Shown here: positions 27,001 to 38,126 of the stretch, one piece after another
How positions within the stretch are numbered: the stretch's first letter is position 1
Layout: each line of letters starts with the position of its first letter
Assembly: GCF_020740795.1 (NCBI RefSeq)
Contig: NC_067282.1
Coordinates: 141,594,858 to 141,658,857, forward strand
Length of the DNA stretch: 64,000 bases
Direction of reading: 5' to 3'
Origin: Apus apus
Lineage: Eukaryota; Chordata; Aves; Apodiformes; Apodidae
Notes under the pieces: model-generated
What the model was told of the DNA's origin: nothing
Database searches by the model: none
What the model saw: the letters and a program-made list of their open reading frames with translations, nothing else
Made by a program: the position numbers and the translations under genes

Positions 27001-28812
27001 CCTCCCAACAATGTCCTTTCAGGTAGCTGTAGAGAGTGATGGTCTCCCCTCCCCTTTATTACCCAAGTTCTAAAACTGAACAATTAGGCTCATCCAAAAT
27101 ATATTCTATTTAGCTAAACAAATGTACAGAAATAATTAGAGGCCAGAATCAGTTATGGGCTTTTACTTTGGGCTTTTTCATCTGCAGGCAACAGGTAACT
27201 TAAGAGTAGGCAACCAGGAAGGAACATCAGAGACAAGAATGAAAACGGCCTTCAAAAAAGATGATCCCAAACACACTGCCAGATAAACATATGTACATTC
27301 AAAATATCTGCTAGTATAACTCAATTTTTCTTTTTCCTAAGCCTAGCAAATTCAGCTGTTGGCTAACACTTTACACCTTACACACATGCTTTATGACCTT
27401 CCACATCATGTGAACAAAAAGACTGGGCATTTGCTGTTGCAAATGTAGTGAGAGTGTCCTAGAGAAGTTTTAGTGGTGTACAACTTCTAGTGCATTGGCT
27501 TGGCTTATTAGATGTGAATACCTGTTCTGACTTCTCATTATAAGGACACCTGAAACTAAATTCAGTAAGAGCTCAAACTAGTGAAGTTAAGCTACCTTAA
27601 TAAACATTCTCACATCAGCTGAACCACAATAGTGATCCTGCACACACCCAGAATCTGTGGTAAATGCTATTTGGACAGCAACACTCCAGTTCTTCTGCAT
27701 TGAAGGCTGCATTAAGTAGCACCAGCACGTTTTTGCTGCTGGCTAAAACTACAGTTACTGTAACTGAGCTGATACAATAAATTCATTAAGCTGTGACAAA
27801 TTTAACAGTGAGCCAAAGCTGAATGCCTCTTCCACTTAACTGTGCTGATATCTATCTATATATATCCTAGAAGATGCACTAACTACAATCCTGAAACTCT
27901 CTAACCAGAAGGTACTTTTGACCAATGCTTGGAGACACAACTTACATACAACACCTAATTCAGCTGTGGAGGGCCTCTCCAAAGGATGCTGTGGCTGCTA
28001 AAATTTACAAAGGCTTATGCTCCAAAAATTCAAAAATATTGCCAGGAAATTTGTCGGCTACCAATGACTAAAAGCTGTGAGAGTGTCCCAGCAAAGCAAC
28101 ACAACATGCTTCCCTATCCTTGCACTCTTCCTTAATAGCCTGTTACTGCCTATTGTTGAGAGTGAGTTGTGTGTTGTGTGCTGTGGATATTTGATCTAAT
28201 CCAGTACGGCCATTCTTCCAACAATCTGCTAACAGATTTTTCTGCCCTCATCTCTAAAATAATAGAAATTAGCCAAGGTTTGGATTGCATTCAGCCAGAG
28301 TCAACTGCAAGAGTCACTTACAGCTAACTGGAAGTTACAGAACAAAAATCTTTTGAAAAGAGCAGAATCTCAGCAGAAAACAAACCATTATGAGTCCATT
28401 TATTTAAGGACGGAACAAAAAATATAATGCTGGCAAACTTACAGTTATGCCCCATCTTGTCACCCAAGTTCCCATAAATTCAACTGAATATTTTTTATCT
28501 CTCTGGTTTTATTACAATTATTTAGCAGGCAGGAGGAGGTTGTAGGCTCATGATTCACACTTCTAGAACTTATTTCAAGCATTGAAGGACTTACGTCAAA
28601 ACTCTTTTTTCCTAGCAAACCCAACAGATAATCATATAACTTACATTCTCCTGGTCAGAAGACAGAGGTGGCTTCACTAAAAGAAGCCTCTGCTCAGAGC
28701 TGTCCTCTTCCAAGGCTGCCTTTGTTGTTGCAGTGTCGGACATGTGTCCTTTTCTGAGCCGTAGAACTGGCTCTGCAGAACCAGCATTATCGAGTTCCGT
28801 TAGTTCATTCAT
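8960..28812 (-). CDS. ADIPOR2: Adiponectin receptor protein 2 (join of 7 exons, 386 aa)
   Basis: The exons are 28645-28812, 16017-16136, 14047-14218, 13181-13367, 11965-12152, 10547-10740 and 8960-9091. Together they give 1,161 bases, or 386 residues plus TAA. The family (PAQR/hemolysin III fold) has a cytosolic N-terminus, seven membrane helices and an extracellular C-terminus. It binds adiponectin and stimulates AMPK/PPARalpha signalling and ceramide breakdown. Predicted zinc ligands are His201, His347 and His351, with Asp218 nearby; these correspond to human His202, His348, His352 and Asp219. Residues 1-75 are the divergent tail. The stretch [20 protein letters not shown] distinguishes ADIPOR2 from ADIPOR1. 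Helices lie roughly at 147-167, 180-204, 219-240, 246-265, 280-299, 308-329 and 349-365. The C-terminus reads EEDGMQ, where human reads EEDAL. The start is the first ATG in the second exon, in a weak context. Confidence 0.96.
9092..10546 (-). other. ADIPOR2: ADIPOR2 intron 7
   Basis: 1,455 bases between exon 7 donor GTGAGT and exon 8 acceptor TTCCTACAG. It is pyrimidine- and A-rich sequence with no further coding exon or interspersed repeat that I recognise. Confidence 0.85.
10547..10740 (-). CDS. ADIPOR2: ADIPOR2 exon 7 (residues 279-343, helices 5-6)
   Basis: The 194-base exon runs from acceptor ACCTCCCAG to donor CTGG|GTGAGT. Two bases complete Gly279, then 64 codons encode helix 5 ([20 protein letters not shown]) and helix 6 ([20 protein letters not shown]). 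The conserved loop [16 protein letters not shown] follows, which precedes the final zinc-binding helix. The exon ends in phase 0. Confidence 0.95.
10741..11964 (-). other. ADIPOR2: ADIPOR2 intron 6
   Basis: 1,224 bases of AT-rich intron with no recognised element. The minus-strand frames in it are short and carry no family signature. Confidence 0.85.
11965..12152 (-). CDS. ADIPOR2: ADIPOR2 exon 6 (residues 217-278, helices 3-4, Asp218)
   Basis: The acceptor is TTCCTTCTAG and the donor GCAG|GTAAGA. The first base completes Lys216 and the last base begins Gly279. The exon encodes [20 protein letters not shown] (Asp218 is the zinc-water ligand), a loop with CNPQPC, helix 4 ([19 protein letters not shown]) and the loop [12 protein letters not shown]. 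The match to the human order of residues is near complete. Confidence 0.95.
12153..13180 (-). other. ADIPOR2: ADIPOR2 intron 5
   Basis: 1,028 bases between donor GTAAGT and acceptor TTCCTTCTAG. I see nothing further in it. Confidence 0.85.
13181..13367 (-). CDS. ADIPOR2: ADIPOR2 exon 5 (residues 154-216, helices 1-2, zinc ligand His201)
   Basis: The exon runs from acceptor TTTTTCAG to donor CCAA|GTAAGT; 187 bases enter in phase 1 and leave in phase 2. It encodes the rest of helix 1 ([14 protein letters not shown]), a loop with APVQEKVV, and helix 2 ending in [20 protein letters not shown]. The His of SWLFH is residue 201, the first zinc ligand of the family. The TAA at the donor is intronic: reading through without splicing would stop right after Lys216. 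Confidence 0.95.
13368..14046 (-). other. ADIPOR2: ADIPOR2 intron 4
   Basis: 679 bases, the shortest intron, between donor GTATTT and acceptor TTTTTCAG. No other element seen. Confidence 0.85.
14047..14218 (-). CDS. ADIPOR2: ADIPOR2 exon 4 (residues 97-153 plus first base of Gly154)
   Basis: This 172-base exon (57 codons plus one base) has no internal Met-started frame of note and is easily missed by an ATG-based ORF scan. The acceptor is AACTTCTAG and the donor CTAG|GTATTT, phase 1. It encodes [20 protein letters not shown] and then the highly conserved [20 protein letters not shown] stretch. It finishes with [12 protein letters not shown] at the start of the first membrane helix. The sequence is nearly invariant between ADIPOR1 and ADIPOR2, so the exon call is secure. 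Confidence 0.95.
14219..16016 (-). other. ADIPOR2: ADIPOR2 intron 3
   Basis: 1,798 bases between donor GTAAGG and acceptor AACTTCTAG. AT-rich; no exon or repeat family recognised. Confidence 0.85.
16017..16136 (-). CDS. ADIPOR2: ADIPOR2 exon 3 (residues 57-96)
   Basis: This exon has 40 whole codons, phase 0 at both ends, from acceptor CCTCCCAG to donor AAG|GTAAGG. It starts with [10 protein letters not shown], followed by the ADIPOR2-specific acidic stretch [10 protein letters not shown]. It ends with the [16 protein letters not shown] block shared by both adiponectin receptors. This is cytosolic sequence just before the amphipathic region that leads into the membrane domain. In the adiponectin receptors the N-terminal region interacts with APPL1. 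Confidence 0.95.
17655..17745 (-). mobile_element. CR1 LINE 3' fragment
   Basis: Begins with the tail-like CATAGAAACATAGAA, then GGTTGGAGGGGACCTTTAAA and CTAGTCCGTACTTCCTGCC. These match the avian CR1 3' end in reverse orientation. Truncated and diverged. Confidence 0.85.
18314..18333. repeat. Poly-A tract
   Basis: About 19 uninterrupted A in ADIPOR2 intron 2. Confidence 0.9.
26700..27055 (-). mobile_element. CR1 LINE fragment
   Basis: Starts with CATAGAATCATAGTATCATA (the reversed 3' tail), then GGTTGGAAAAGACCC, CAAGTCCAACCATC, CCTGGGCAGCCTATTCCAGT and CATTCCCTCTTGTTCTG. This is a typical reverse-oriented avian CR1 3' region of about 350 bases, with a T-run inside (about 26,907-26,919). 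Confidence 0.92.
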
Positions 28813-28880
28813 GAGATGCAGGGAGCCTTCTCAAATATTCTGCTTCCTCTTGGTTCGGTTTGGCTGATTAAGTGTTGGTT
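28645..28880 (-). CDS. ADIPOR2: ADIPOR2 exon 2: 5' UTR end and first coding exon (residues 1-56)
   Basis: The acceptor TTGTCTTGCAG places the exon start at 28,880. The first 68 bases are untranslated and contain no ATG, so the ATG at 28,810-28,812 is the first one in this exon. Coding sequence covers 28,645-28,812 (56 codons) and starts MNELTELDN. The donor is AAT|GTAAGT, phase 0. The segment is the hydrophilic, cytosolic N-terminal tail, the least conserved part of the receptor; it shares the short LRLRKGH motif with human ADIPOR2. The initiator context has C at -3 and A at +4, which is weak. The next in-frame ATG is Met24, also with C at -3. Confidence 0.93.
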
Positions 28881-31800
28881 CTGCAAGACAAACAGCTCAT
28901 ATAACTAAGCTGAAGTTAAAAAGAAGAATGTAAGAGTTGGCTGGAAGAAGAGAATGCTCAAAAGCGACCAGACAGCTATGTGCACAAACTCCCATGGGAT
29001 CAATTATTTAGATCTCTTCACTGCTGGATAATGAATTCTCTTATTGTGACCACATAATAATTTCATATCCTAGCACAAGTTAAACAAAACTTTGAAAGAT
29101 GACAGAAAGTGAGCTCCATAAAACAGTAAATTCACAAAAGTTCAACAATGTTTTCCTATTTTTTTATATATATTTTTACAAAGTTACAAACACCAGGCTG
29201 TTCATCCTGTTTACAAATAAACTACTTATCACAGGCGTTCTATAATTATCAGCATTTAGTGAGTAAGAAGCTCATACCGAAGCTCAATCCCTTGGGCCAG
29301 GCTTCACCAAAACCAGGACCCAACGTACTAGTACAGCTGCTGGAGTAGTAGCAAGCAAGCACAGCTCAAGCAGCAACAAACTTTAGACAGACATCAAGGA
29401 GGGCAGTAGTACACACAGTGACTGTTTCTTTTGCTTAAATTAACATTTTCACAATTACTGGTAACAGGTCTGTACCCTTACCTGTCTATATGAATTAGAC
29501 CAAACATTTAAACACCATTCCTTCTATCACAGCAATCAGAAACACATAATTCCTGCAGAAAACCATAGCCCATGCTTTCTACTCAGGAGAGTAACTGTAT
29601 TTGACACTTACAACACTGCAAAAAGGTTCTGAGGTTAATTCAAGATGCTAAAGATTAACTAAATTTGCAGAAAATGACCTAATGACACAACCAGTTAATC
29701 TGAGCCCTCATCCAGGAGTACTATTGGTTACCTATTTATCTTTTACATCACTGTGTGGTGGTAATTTCAACAGCCAGTCAAGCCAACGTGTTTGACACTG
29801 GTTGCCTTGGGAAGCAGAAGGGGCAGATCACACTAAAAATCACAGTGCCAGAAGCCATCAGAATGAATTAGTGCTCAGCTGAGGGTTCAGAAACACCCTG
29901 AATGAGAAACTATTCATTTCGTACTAATCACTTGGAGTCATTCTATTCCTGCAGCATCTAAGTACTTAGATGTGACTAACACATAACATTCAGATAATCC
30001 ATTTAACAAGTTTTAACTTGCCAGGGTGCGTAACTAGATTGAAATTTTAGTGCCCAATAAAATATGCTGAATTTTGCCATAATGTAGGAGGGCAAATTAA
30101 AAATACAAGCTCGGGGATTTATATTGGCAGTCTTGTAATAAAATGTCACCTCCAAAAAGCGAAGAAATAATACACTCCTTTTCAGGGACTAATGTCATTT
30201 ATATACGATCACTGCAAGATAATTCTCAGCTCTGACAAAAGTGCTATAGTTAATTTAGCTGCAGCAGTTTGTAACATTATATCCCCTCAGCTGTCTGGCA
30301 ATTCCCAGAGGAGACAGCTGCTAATGAGCAGGTAACAGACTCTGTAGAACTAAATGATACCTCAATTGTCCGAGTTCAGTATGGCACACTGGTTTAATCA
30401 GCCAAGAAGGTAAGCTTACAGTATGACACAAGAGCAGATGCTATGCTCACCTTCCTGCTAACTCCACTTAGGGTTAGTAACCTCCATCTGAGAAGTAACA
30501 TCTAAAATGGCCACAGCTGTTAACTTGGTAAACAGGAGAGCCACACTACCACCCCTTGGGAATTAAGCCAAGGTTTTACAACATTACACAGGGAGCCCAA
30601 TGAAGAAGTTGAGCAAGTGGACTCTAAAACCATGAACAAATATTTAGAAAGCAACAGAACAACTGCCTGTTTTTGTCTTATTTCAAGCAGCCAATTCACA
30701 TCGCTATTTTTATGCAAGAAACACAAAGACATTGTCACACTGTCACTTGGCAAAATGGAGCTAGGGAAGAAAGAAAATGCAACAAGATTTACAGTTTGAA
30801 GTTAACTTATTGAGTGACTTAATTTAAAAGGCAACTTATAAGAGACTAATTTCATCACAGTACACTGTACCACTTTGAAGCTGTAGCTAAAGCCAAAAAA
30901 GTACAAGTAAGCACTCCCACTGTTTGTGAACATGTTACAAACACACGTGTACACACCCTACCTGATATTCCACCCAACACTGCAAACAGGTAGTTAGATG
31001 AAACAGCCATAGTTCGTTTCATCAGACATTTAGCATTAGACATTTAACCAGCAAGCTTTACCAGTTTTTTCTTTCTACCAGCTTTACGCCATAGAATTGC
31101 CACTGATGTGCTGCATTACCTGTTATATTGCCTCAGAGCATGTCCTCACATTACCTCTATGACATTGTGGAAGCAATACTCAAAGAGACACAGAAACAAT
31201 CAACACAAGCTTAACCACATTTGGCCATGATGCTTGCGAAATGTTCTTCTAATAAAAGAAGATACAAGAATGCCAAGAGACTTCTTAAATCGGGCCTTGA
31301 AGATTTACTTCACTAGCACTCACTGCCAAGCAATCACTAAGGTTAAAAATAAAGATACATTTCACCTCCAGTGAGTGAGGTTTGCACTCAGCAGTAGAGC
31401 TGAACTTTAGAACTCTGCATAAGTAATGTTGTTTCCTGAAATTACAGTGGAATTGTTCAATTAACTAAGATGTTTCCATGTTGTCCTTCACGTAGGATCC
31501 TTCTAGTGCTAAACATGCTTGCCATTACTGAGCATGTAAAGGTAATCAAGCCAGAAAGATAGTCCAAAAGTATTGCTACTGATTTTCAGTATTTTTTTAA
31601 AATGTACTACAAAAGCCAAAAACACATGCCTGAATGCAACAAGGTGTTGCCAACACAGAATTTCTAATAGCCAGACCTAATTTTTCACAAGTGAAAAAAA
31701 GCAGTCTGTGATCATGAACAGGAAAGGTATAGACGGTCTTTAATGTCTATTACAAAGTTTCTATGACTCCTTAACTCAATGAAGGGTTCGAATGACTAGA

Positions 31801-34800
31801 ATGACCTTTTCCTAAGAGAAGAGGAAGGCTAAGTATGGTCAGCAGCATCTAGCCAGGAGGAAGTGGTTGAAACATTGTGAATTAAGAGATGTATTGCTCC
31901 ATTCCATCTCTAAGACTACAGAAAACTAAAACTGGAAAAGGGAAAGCTATAGAACACTTGAGGTCTTGGAAAAGTTTGGGTTTTGTTTCACTGAGATTAG
32001 AAATCTTATGTGTAAGTCCTTTAACTTTTTTGCAGCATGAAACAAACTAAAAGCTCTCATCAAAATTAGCTTCCATTTAAAGAAGTTGCCATGTAAAACT
32101 TAGAACCTGCTCTAATGATCGCATATATAATATGCATAGTATCAGTATCTAGATCAATCAGTGAGCTCCTGCTGAGAAAAGCATCTACAGAGTTTGGTTT
32201 GTCGGGTTGTTATTTGGTTTTTTTAATATAGAAAATTTCTAAAGGCTAAATCAACTTTTAGAAAGGACTTACCAGTTTAATACTATCATTCTAAACACAG
32301 CTTATAAACACAAATTAGGACTGCATTACTAGGCTAATACGCCGCTGCCACTACTCAACCTACAAACAGCCTAAGTGGTCATCACTCCCAGCTGCCCACC
32401 CCACTCCAGCTCAGAAGTTGTCAACCCCACAGTGAGGAGTCAAGTGTCATTTTCAGGCTACACGTAGACATATACTCATCAACTTCCTGAAAACAGACTT
32501 GGAGCTATTTGAGCAGTTCACTGCAATTGTGCAATATCAGAGGAGTCAATGTCCACAATTACAGAGCACATTTAGGACATGGTTATCACTCCTCAAGATG
32601 AAAAGGAAAGAGTATTTATTCAATCTTAAGCATCACAAGATAATGCTACTTACTAGTTTTTGTAAGATCTTCCTGGATATTCCCCAGGATAAGTGATACA
32701 GCTCTTCTAACCTCCCAGAATTCACCTAGCATAAGGACAGGTTTTCTATCCAAGCTAAACAACTCCACATGGTAGCAAAGCAAAGAGAGCACGCTAAGGG
32801 GGAACTGTTTTTAACTAAATTTGAGAGATCTGTAACTCTCTTTTGAAGATAAAACAGTCCGGGATGGTCAGATTGTCCCCCACTATTCCTAAACAAAGTA
32901 ATCTCTCCAGCATCCAGCTCTTCCCAGTATGTTCCTCTTATAAGCAGCACAAGACTGATCCCTTCAAAGCTATTTAGTTCTGTCTGTGGCTGCTATTTGG
33001 AAGAAAAATGAAAATAGCATCCCTCTCCATTCAGCTCTCATTGATCAACAGCCCTTCTGATAGAAACTCTCCTATTCATGGTCATGGCATCCACTGTATG
33101 CTCTTTCCTTGCTAATCCTCTTCAAAGCATCCCTTAAACTAGCATAAGTAATGTATATACATTGGACAAAACTTTATTAAATTAGCTCATTCCCCTAACA
33201 GAGGTTAGTTAAGAAGGAAAGGTCATAATGAAAATTTCAGGCTACACCATTTCTCAAAACATTCATTCAGGCTTAATGAAGGCTTGAGTGACTGAAAAGC
33301 CTTGTAAGAGATACTATTTCAACCTACAATCTTTTCCTTGCCTGTGTCCAAGTACCATCACAGCTATAACCGCATCACTAGTTGGCCAGCTACAACCATG
33401 CCAGTAGAACTGAACAGTAAACCACCTATGTGTTGAATAACTCCCAAATACAAAGTTGTTTAGACTAGGACTCACTAATAAAATAGGCACAACTCCATTT
33501 CCAGAACTGTTAGCACAGGTACAAATAGCAAAGCACTTCCAGTACAATCCATAAGGCAGATTGTTCATTATAAGAACACATTGTATATAGGGTGATGGAG
33601 GGGATTGTTTTGCCTATAAAATAGTTGATTCTGGCTACCTTGAGTGAAGTAAGGTACACTAAATAAAATGTAAGAACATGGTATTTCTACTACTATCTTC
33701 TGGTAGGGAGGTTCTCTCACAAGTAGTCCCTCCCAAATACCATCAACAGTATTCAATAACACCACACAAAAGCTTAAATTATTCTCAGGTGACAGTGGCA
33801 CCATCCTATCACCCATCTGGTTCCCTTACTCCCTAACACCAGTACCAATGCTCAACTGAGTTAATCAACAGTAAGCTGTTGGCAAGGTGCTTTTGTGCTT
33901 TGGGGTATTTTTGGGCAGGTAGCAGTCTTTGACTTTCTGCCTGCATGGCACTCTGCTCCATTTACTGGAGAAATTAGGCAAGCACCAGTGCCAATACAAG
34001 ATGCAGTCTGGGTAAGGAAAGAGGAAGTCAGACAGCAGGTACCGTGACACATGAGTTAAGACTGTTGTTGGGGTTCACCCATGCACGTGGCCTAGCTAAC
34101 TCTTGCTGGGTCACTTATTAACTATATGGGGTATCCACTGGTTGGTGGCTTTTTTCATCCTGCATAAAGCAAAGCAGAAGAGATAAGAAACCCATATATT
34201 TTAAATGGATTTGTGAATTGACCCTGAGGTAGAAGGCCACAGCTAAGAAGTTAACAGAACAGTAATAATATTGAAAGATCCAAGAGTGTAATTAGAAATA
34301 AGGAAATTTTATCCTTTTTTGAGTCTTCGGTGATTGAGCTGTCTTTTTCAATTAAGGAGTTAAACACCCATCAAACATTCCAAATATGCTCCAAAACCAC
34401 AGCCAAAACCAAAGCAAACAAGGGTATGTATGAATGGGGGAAGGAGGAAAATCACAGAAAGCCTCAATGCACTCTAGAGGAAAAGAAAGAATTGGGCTGT
34501 AAAAATTCTTTGGAGGTCATCTTTAACAAAGAGAAACAATGAGGAAGCAATCCAGCACCTCTGCTCCTAGATGTAATTTCCCTAGATAAAGAGACATCTA
34601 CAAAACAAAGATTAGACTCCCGCAGAGGGTCAGCGGCCAAAAAGCTGTCTTTGTAACTTGTAAACTGTCACTGGACACTTCAGCCTAAGCTATTTCACAG
34701 CAGGCCACAGAGGCAAACAATCAAGCACATTCTGGTGTATTTGGATCCAAAGAAAGGGAACAAGCCAGCAGCCTGCCTGCATTAACGAAATGCGTCCATT

Positions 34801-36711
34801 TCAGAGGATCCCATTACATTGTTACAACATTTGTCCAATTTGTACTGCAAATTGGACCCCAGTTTTGTAACTGGGTTAAGTGGTATGTCAGAGGTTGGCC
34901 CACCCCTCGTGCACAATGTCCGGTTGTTACAGCCTGGATGAGGGCTGTAAATTGATTTGAAGAGTAAAACTAAAGCAAAGAGAACGGCCACAAAAGCAGT
35001 ACAAAATAAGGAACGTAAGTTCAAGTTCTTCTCACATCACATTCCACAAAAATTCACAGCTCAGACCTGAAAAACTTGCTTTTGTTTCATTTTTTTTTTC
35101 CATTAGATGACCCAGTTTCTCAAAGTGAGGAACATTCCATTTTTGTGCCCTTCTACAATTTTATTTCTATGGCATATTACTACTCACACCAACTTACTTC
35201 ATGGTTGCCAACAACAAAAAGATGCAGTTGGGTTTTGTTAGTAACACTTTGGATCACAGACTGCCTGAAAGCGAGAGACTGAAATTAGACATTACTTTCC
35301 TCTTAAGTGAAAATTTAGAATATATCCTTTCATCTACTGCCTCAAGGATACCCAATTCACAGAACTGTCAGGTGAAGATAGAGAAACAGGCACTAAAATA
35401 CAGAGCCAGACTACTCAACTGAAGTTACATTCATTTAACCCCTCTACACATCAAGATCAATAGCTGCAATCCACAGAGTAAACACTCCGCTTCCCTGGCA
35501 GGTACAACACTCTACTCCTAGGAAGTGTTTGTTTGAATCTCTCTAGAAACTGAAGCGAGATCTTTTACAACTCAAGAGAATGCTTAAATACCTGGAGCAA
35601 CTGTACAAAAAAAAAAAAAAATTGCTACCACCTTGCTTTTGAAACCAAAGAGGAATACACACATTTCAGGCTGTGAACTTCAAGGAAGAAAGCATTTTTA
35701 AAAGCTGCCTTCAGCACTTCTTACTGGGTTGCTCAGATACCTCTTTCCTAAAATTTCATCACTATGTATGTTTACAGGCTGGCTGGTGCCAAGAGGGGGC
35801 AGCCACACTCTTCCCTGGGTGTGCATCAAACAGCCCCACTTTCCATTGCTGTCGTGTTCTGATGTTTGTCACAACACATTCCAGTTGACAGTCTGGAAAG
35901 ACGTTAACCAAGGGAGGAGACAGAGGTAGTAATTTTCTATCAAACTAGCAAACTGAATTTGCTCAATACACTTTCAGAGAAGCAGCACGAACATGCCAGG
36001 AAGGGTAGGACTACATCTCCAAGATTTTAATTCTTTATGCAATTTATAGGCAGTGTTTTCCTAACGTGCTAAGGAGTGACAGTTATCTGACAGCCCAGGC
36101 CCTTTAATTGTCGGGTATGTACATAAAACAACCTTGATTATAACCTGTTGACCAGCTGTAGACCACACCTGGCTTAGCAAAATGGAAAACTCACCAAAAT
36201 TACTGACTTTAATATACTGGTCAGATCTCAGAAGCTTGATTGCAAAACCATTACACTCTTCCCAGTTTTTGGAAGTACCTACCCTCTAATTTTGCTGATA
36301 ATCTTGATAAGCTTTACTCATGAGGTTGTGAGCTTGCTCATCAGTGTTTTGTTATGTGGCCAACAGGTTTGGTCTACAAACTATGTTTGCATTCATATAC
36401 TTGTACAAAATAAGAACAAAGAAAGCTTACTCTACTTACCTACAACGACATTTCTTCAGTTGAAAAGAGCATATATTCCTCTCCCCAAAAACCCTGAAGT
36501 TGTTTTGCTATGAGTCAGACAGCTCTAAAAAACTGCTACTTTTCTATAGCAATGTTACAAGAACATGGCAAGATTAGCCACAGCTTTGCAATAGTCCAAG
36601 ATCAAAAAAGCAGTGCAGCATCTTTGTCAGATACTTTCTTACCACTAGAACTCAAAACCGAGCAAATCCTCCTGAAGGCTTTGCTAAGGCATGTGGGAAA
36701 AAAAGGGGATT

Positions 36712-37232
36712 GGTGACAGCCAGCATAGTTTCACTGAGGGCAAATCCTGCCCGACTAATTTGGTGGCCTCCTACAACAGGGCACAGCATCAGTAGACAAA
36801 GGAAGAACAACTGCCATCATCTACCTGGACCTCTGCAAAGCCTTCGACACTGGAAGGCTCAGAGAGCTGGAGAAGGCCCGAGGGAGACCTTATAGCGGTC
36901 TTCCAGTGCCTGAAGGGGCTACAGGAAAGCTGGGGAGGAACTTTTTACAAGGGCATGGAGTGAGAAGACAAGGGGTAATTGATCAAAACTGGAAGAGGGG
37001 AGATTTAGGTTACACATTAGGAGGAAATTCTTTAGTGTGAGGGTGGTAAGACACTGGAACAAGTTGCCAATGCAAGCTGTGGAAGCCCCATCCCTGGAAG
37101 CGTTCAAGGCCAGGCTGGATGGGGCTGAGCAACCTGATCTAGTGGGAGGTGTCCCTGCCTGTGGCAGAGGGGTTGGAACTAGATGATCTTGAAGGTCCCT
37201 TCCAACTCAAACTATTCTATGATTCTATGAAA
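36712..37232 (+). mobile_element. CR1 LINE with internal deletion
   Basis: The left part (36,712-36,851) encodes a piece of the reverse transcriptase with IYLDLCKAFDT. At about 36,851-36,862 it jumps directly to the CR1 3' region (GGAGAAGGCCCGAGGGAGAC and on). It ends at the ATTCTATGATTCTATGA tail near 37,231. Most of ORF2 is missing between the two parts. Confidence 0.9.
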
Positions 37233-37499
37233 AGAGGCAGATCTACTGCAACTAGACTGCATCTAATTTACATCAGTCAGAAGCAGCTTTAGTCAAATGG
37301 CTTAAGATCTAGACATGACCAGGTAAAGCTACTTTGGGGTTTTTTTAAATATAATCATTGTTGAGAGTTAAGAAATAAGCTTAAGTGAGCTTTTAGTCTC
37401 TTCTGCCATTTAGTGCCACAGTTCCAGATACAAATTTCTTTGATAGTAACATTGTTTGAAATAATCTCAAATTCTGAAACAGGACCAAACACTAATCAT

Positions 37500-37567
37500 G
37501 CAGGGGGGTTGGAACTAGACGAGCTTTATTAAGGTCCCCTCCAACTCAAACCATTCTATGATTCTAT
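37500..37567 (+). mobile_element. CR1 LINE extreme 3' fragment
   Basis: GGGGGGTTGGAACTAGACGA, then AAGGTCCCCTCCAACTCAAA and the tail ATTCTATGATTCTATA. Same orientation as the CR1 270 bases upstream, but a separate, strongly truncated copy. Confidence 0.88.
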
Positions 37568-38060
37568 ATTACAACACATCACTGACATAACTCAAAAAAC
37601 TAAACTAAGGAGAAATAGCAAAACATCCACAGTCTATTTCTGATACTCTGAGACATTACTGCTAAAATTCTAACAAAAATTATCTGTATACATACAAGCC
37701 CTGGAAGTAGGGATGTAGCTTAAACTCAAAACACATTTACAGGACCTAAGAAACACAAAAAGTCATCTTGCTGTGTTTTGTTTTACCACTTTAACATCAC
37801 AATTTTTGCTAGTATAACTGTGGTCCCTGCAGAGGTTTCTGCCAGTAAAGCTGCAGCCTTCAGTTTAATCAGCTATGCTAGTGTCAATTTAAGTTTGAAA
37901 TCATTTAAGACCATAAATATGCTCCAAGTTAATCTTCAAATAACAAGGAAGCTTTCTGCGAATATACACATTAGATGTTTTACATAACTCAGTATCACTT
38001 ATTGATGCATCCAGATAGCATAGGGAGGGCAGGGGGGAAAGTGATCCACGTCTCTTCCAG

Positions 38061-38126
38061 CTCAAAACAAAAACAAAACAAAAAAAAGAAGAAACAACAA
38101 ATAAAAAACAAGAAAACAAAAAAACA
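38061..38126. repeat. A-rich low-complexity tract
   Basis: Mostly AAAAC, AAAAG and AAC words, with no clear element boundary. Confidence 0.8.

Larger units (their letters stand above)
16137..28644 (-). other. ADIPOR2: ADIPOR2 intron 2 (12.5 kb)
   Basis: A large intron between the first two coding exons. It contains two CR1 fragments (about 17,655-17,745 and 26,700-27,055) and a poly-A tract at about 18,314-18,333. A short CA run lies near 21,888 and a small TA-rich run near 27,853. No nested gene is supported. The reading frames inside are short and mostly come from A- or T-rich strand bias. Confidence 0.85.

Noticed and set aside
8960-28812. Receptor could be ADIPOR1 instead of ADIPOR2
   Set aside because: The [12 protein letters not shown] stretch, the 386-residue length and the WNT5B neighbour all fit ADIPOR2. 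ADIPOR1 is 375 residues with a different N-terminus.
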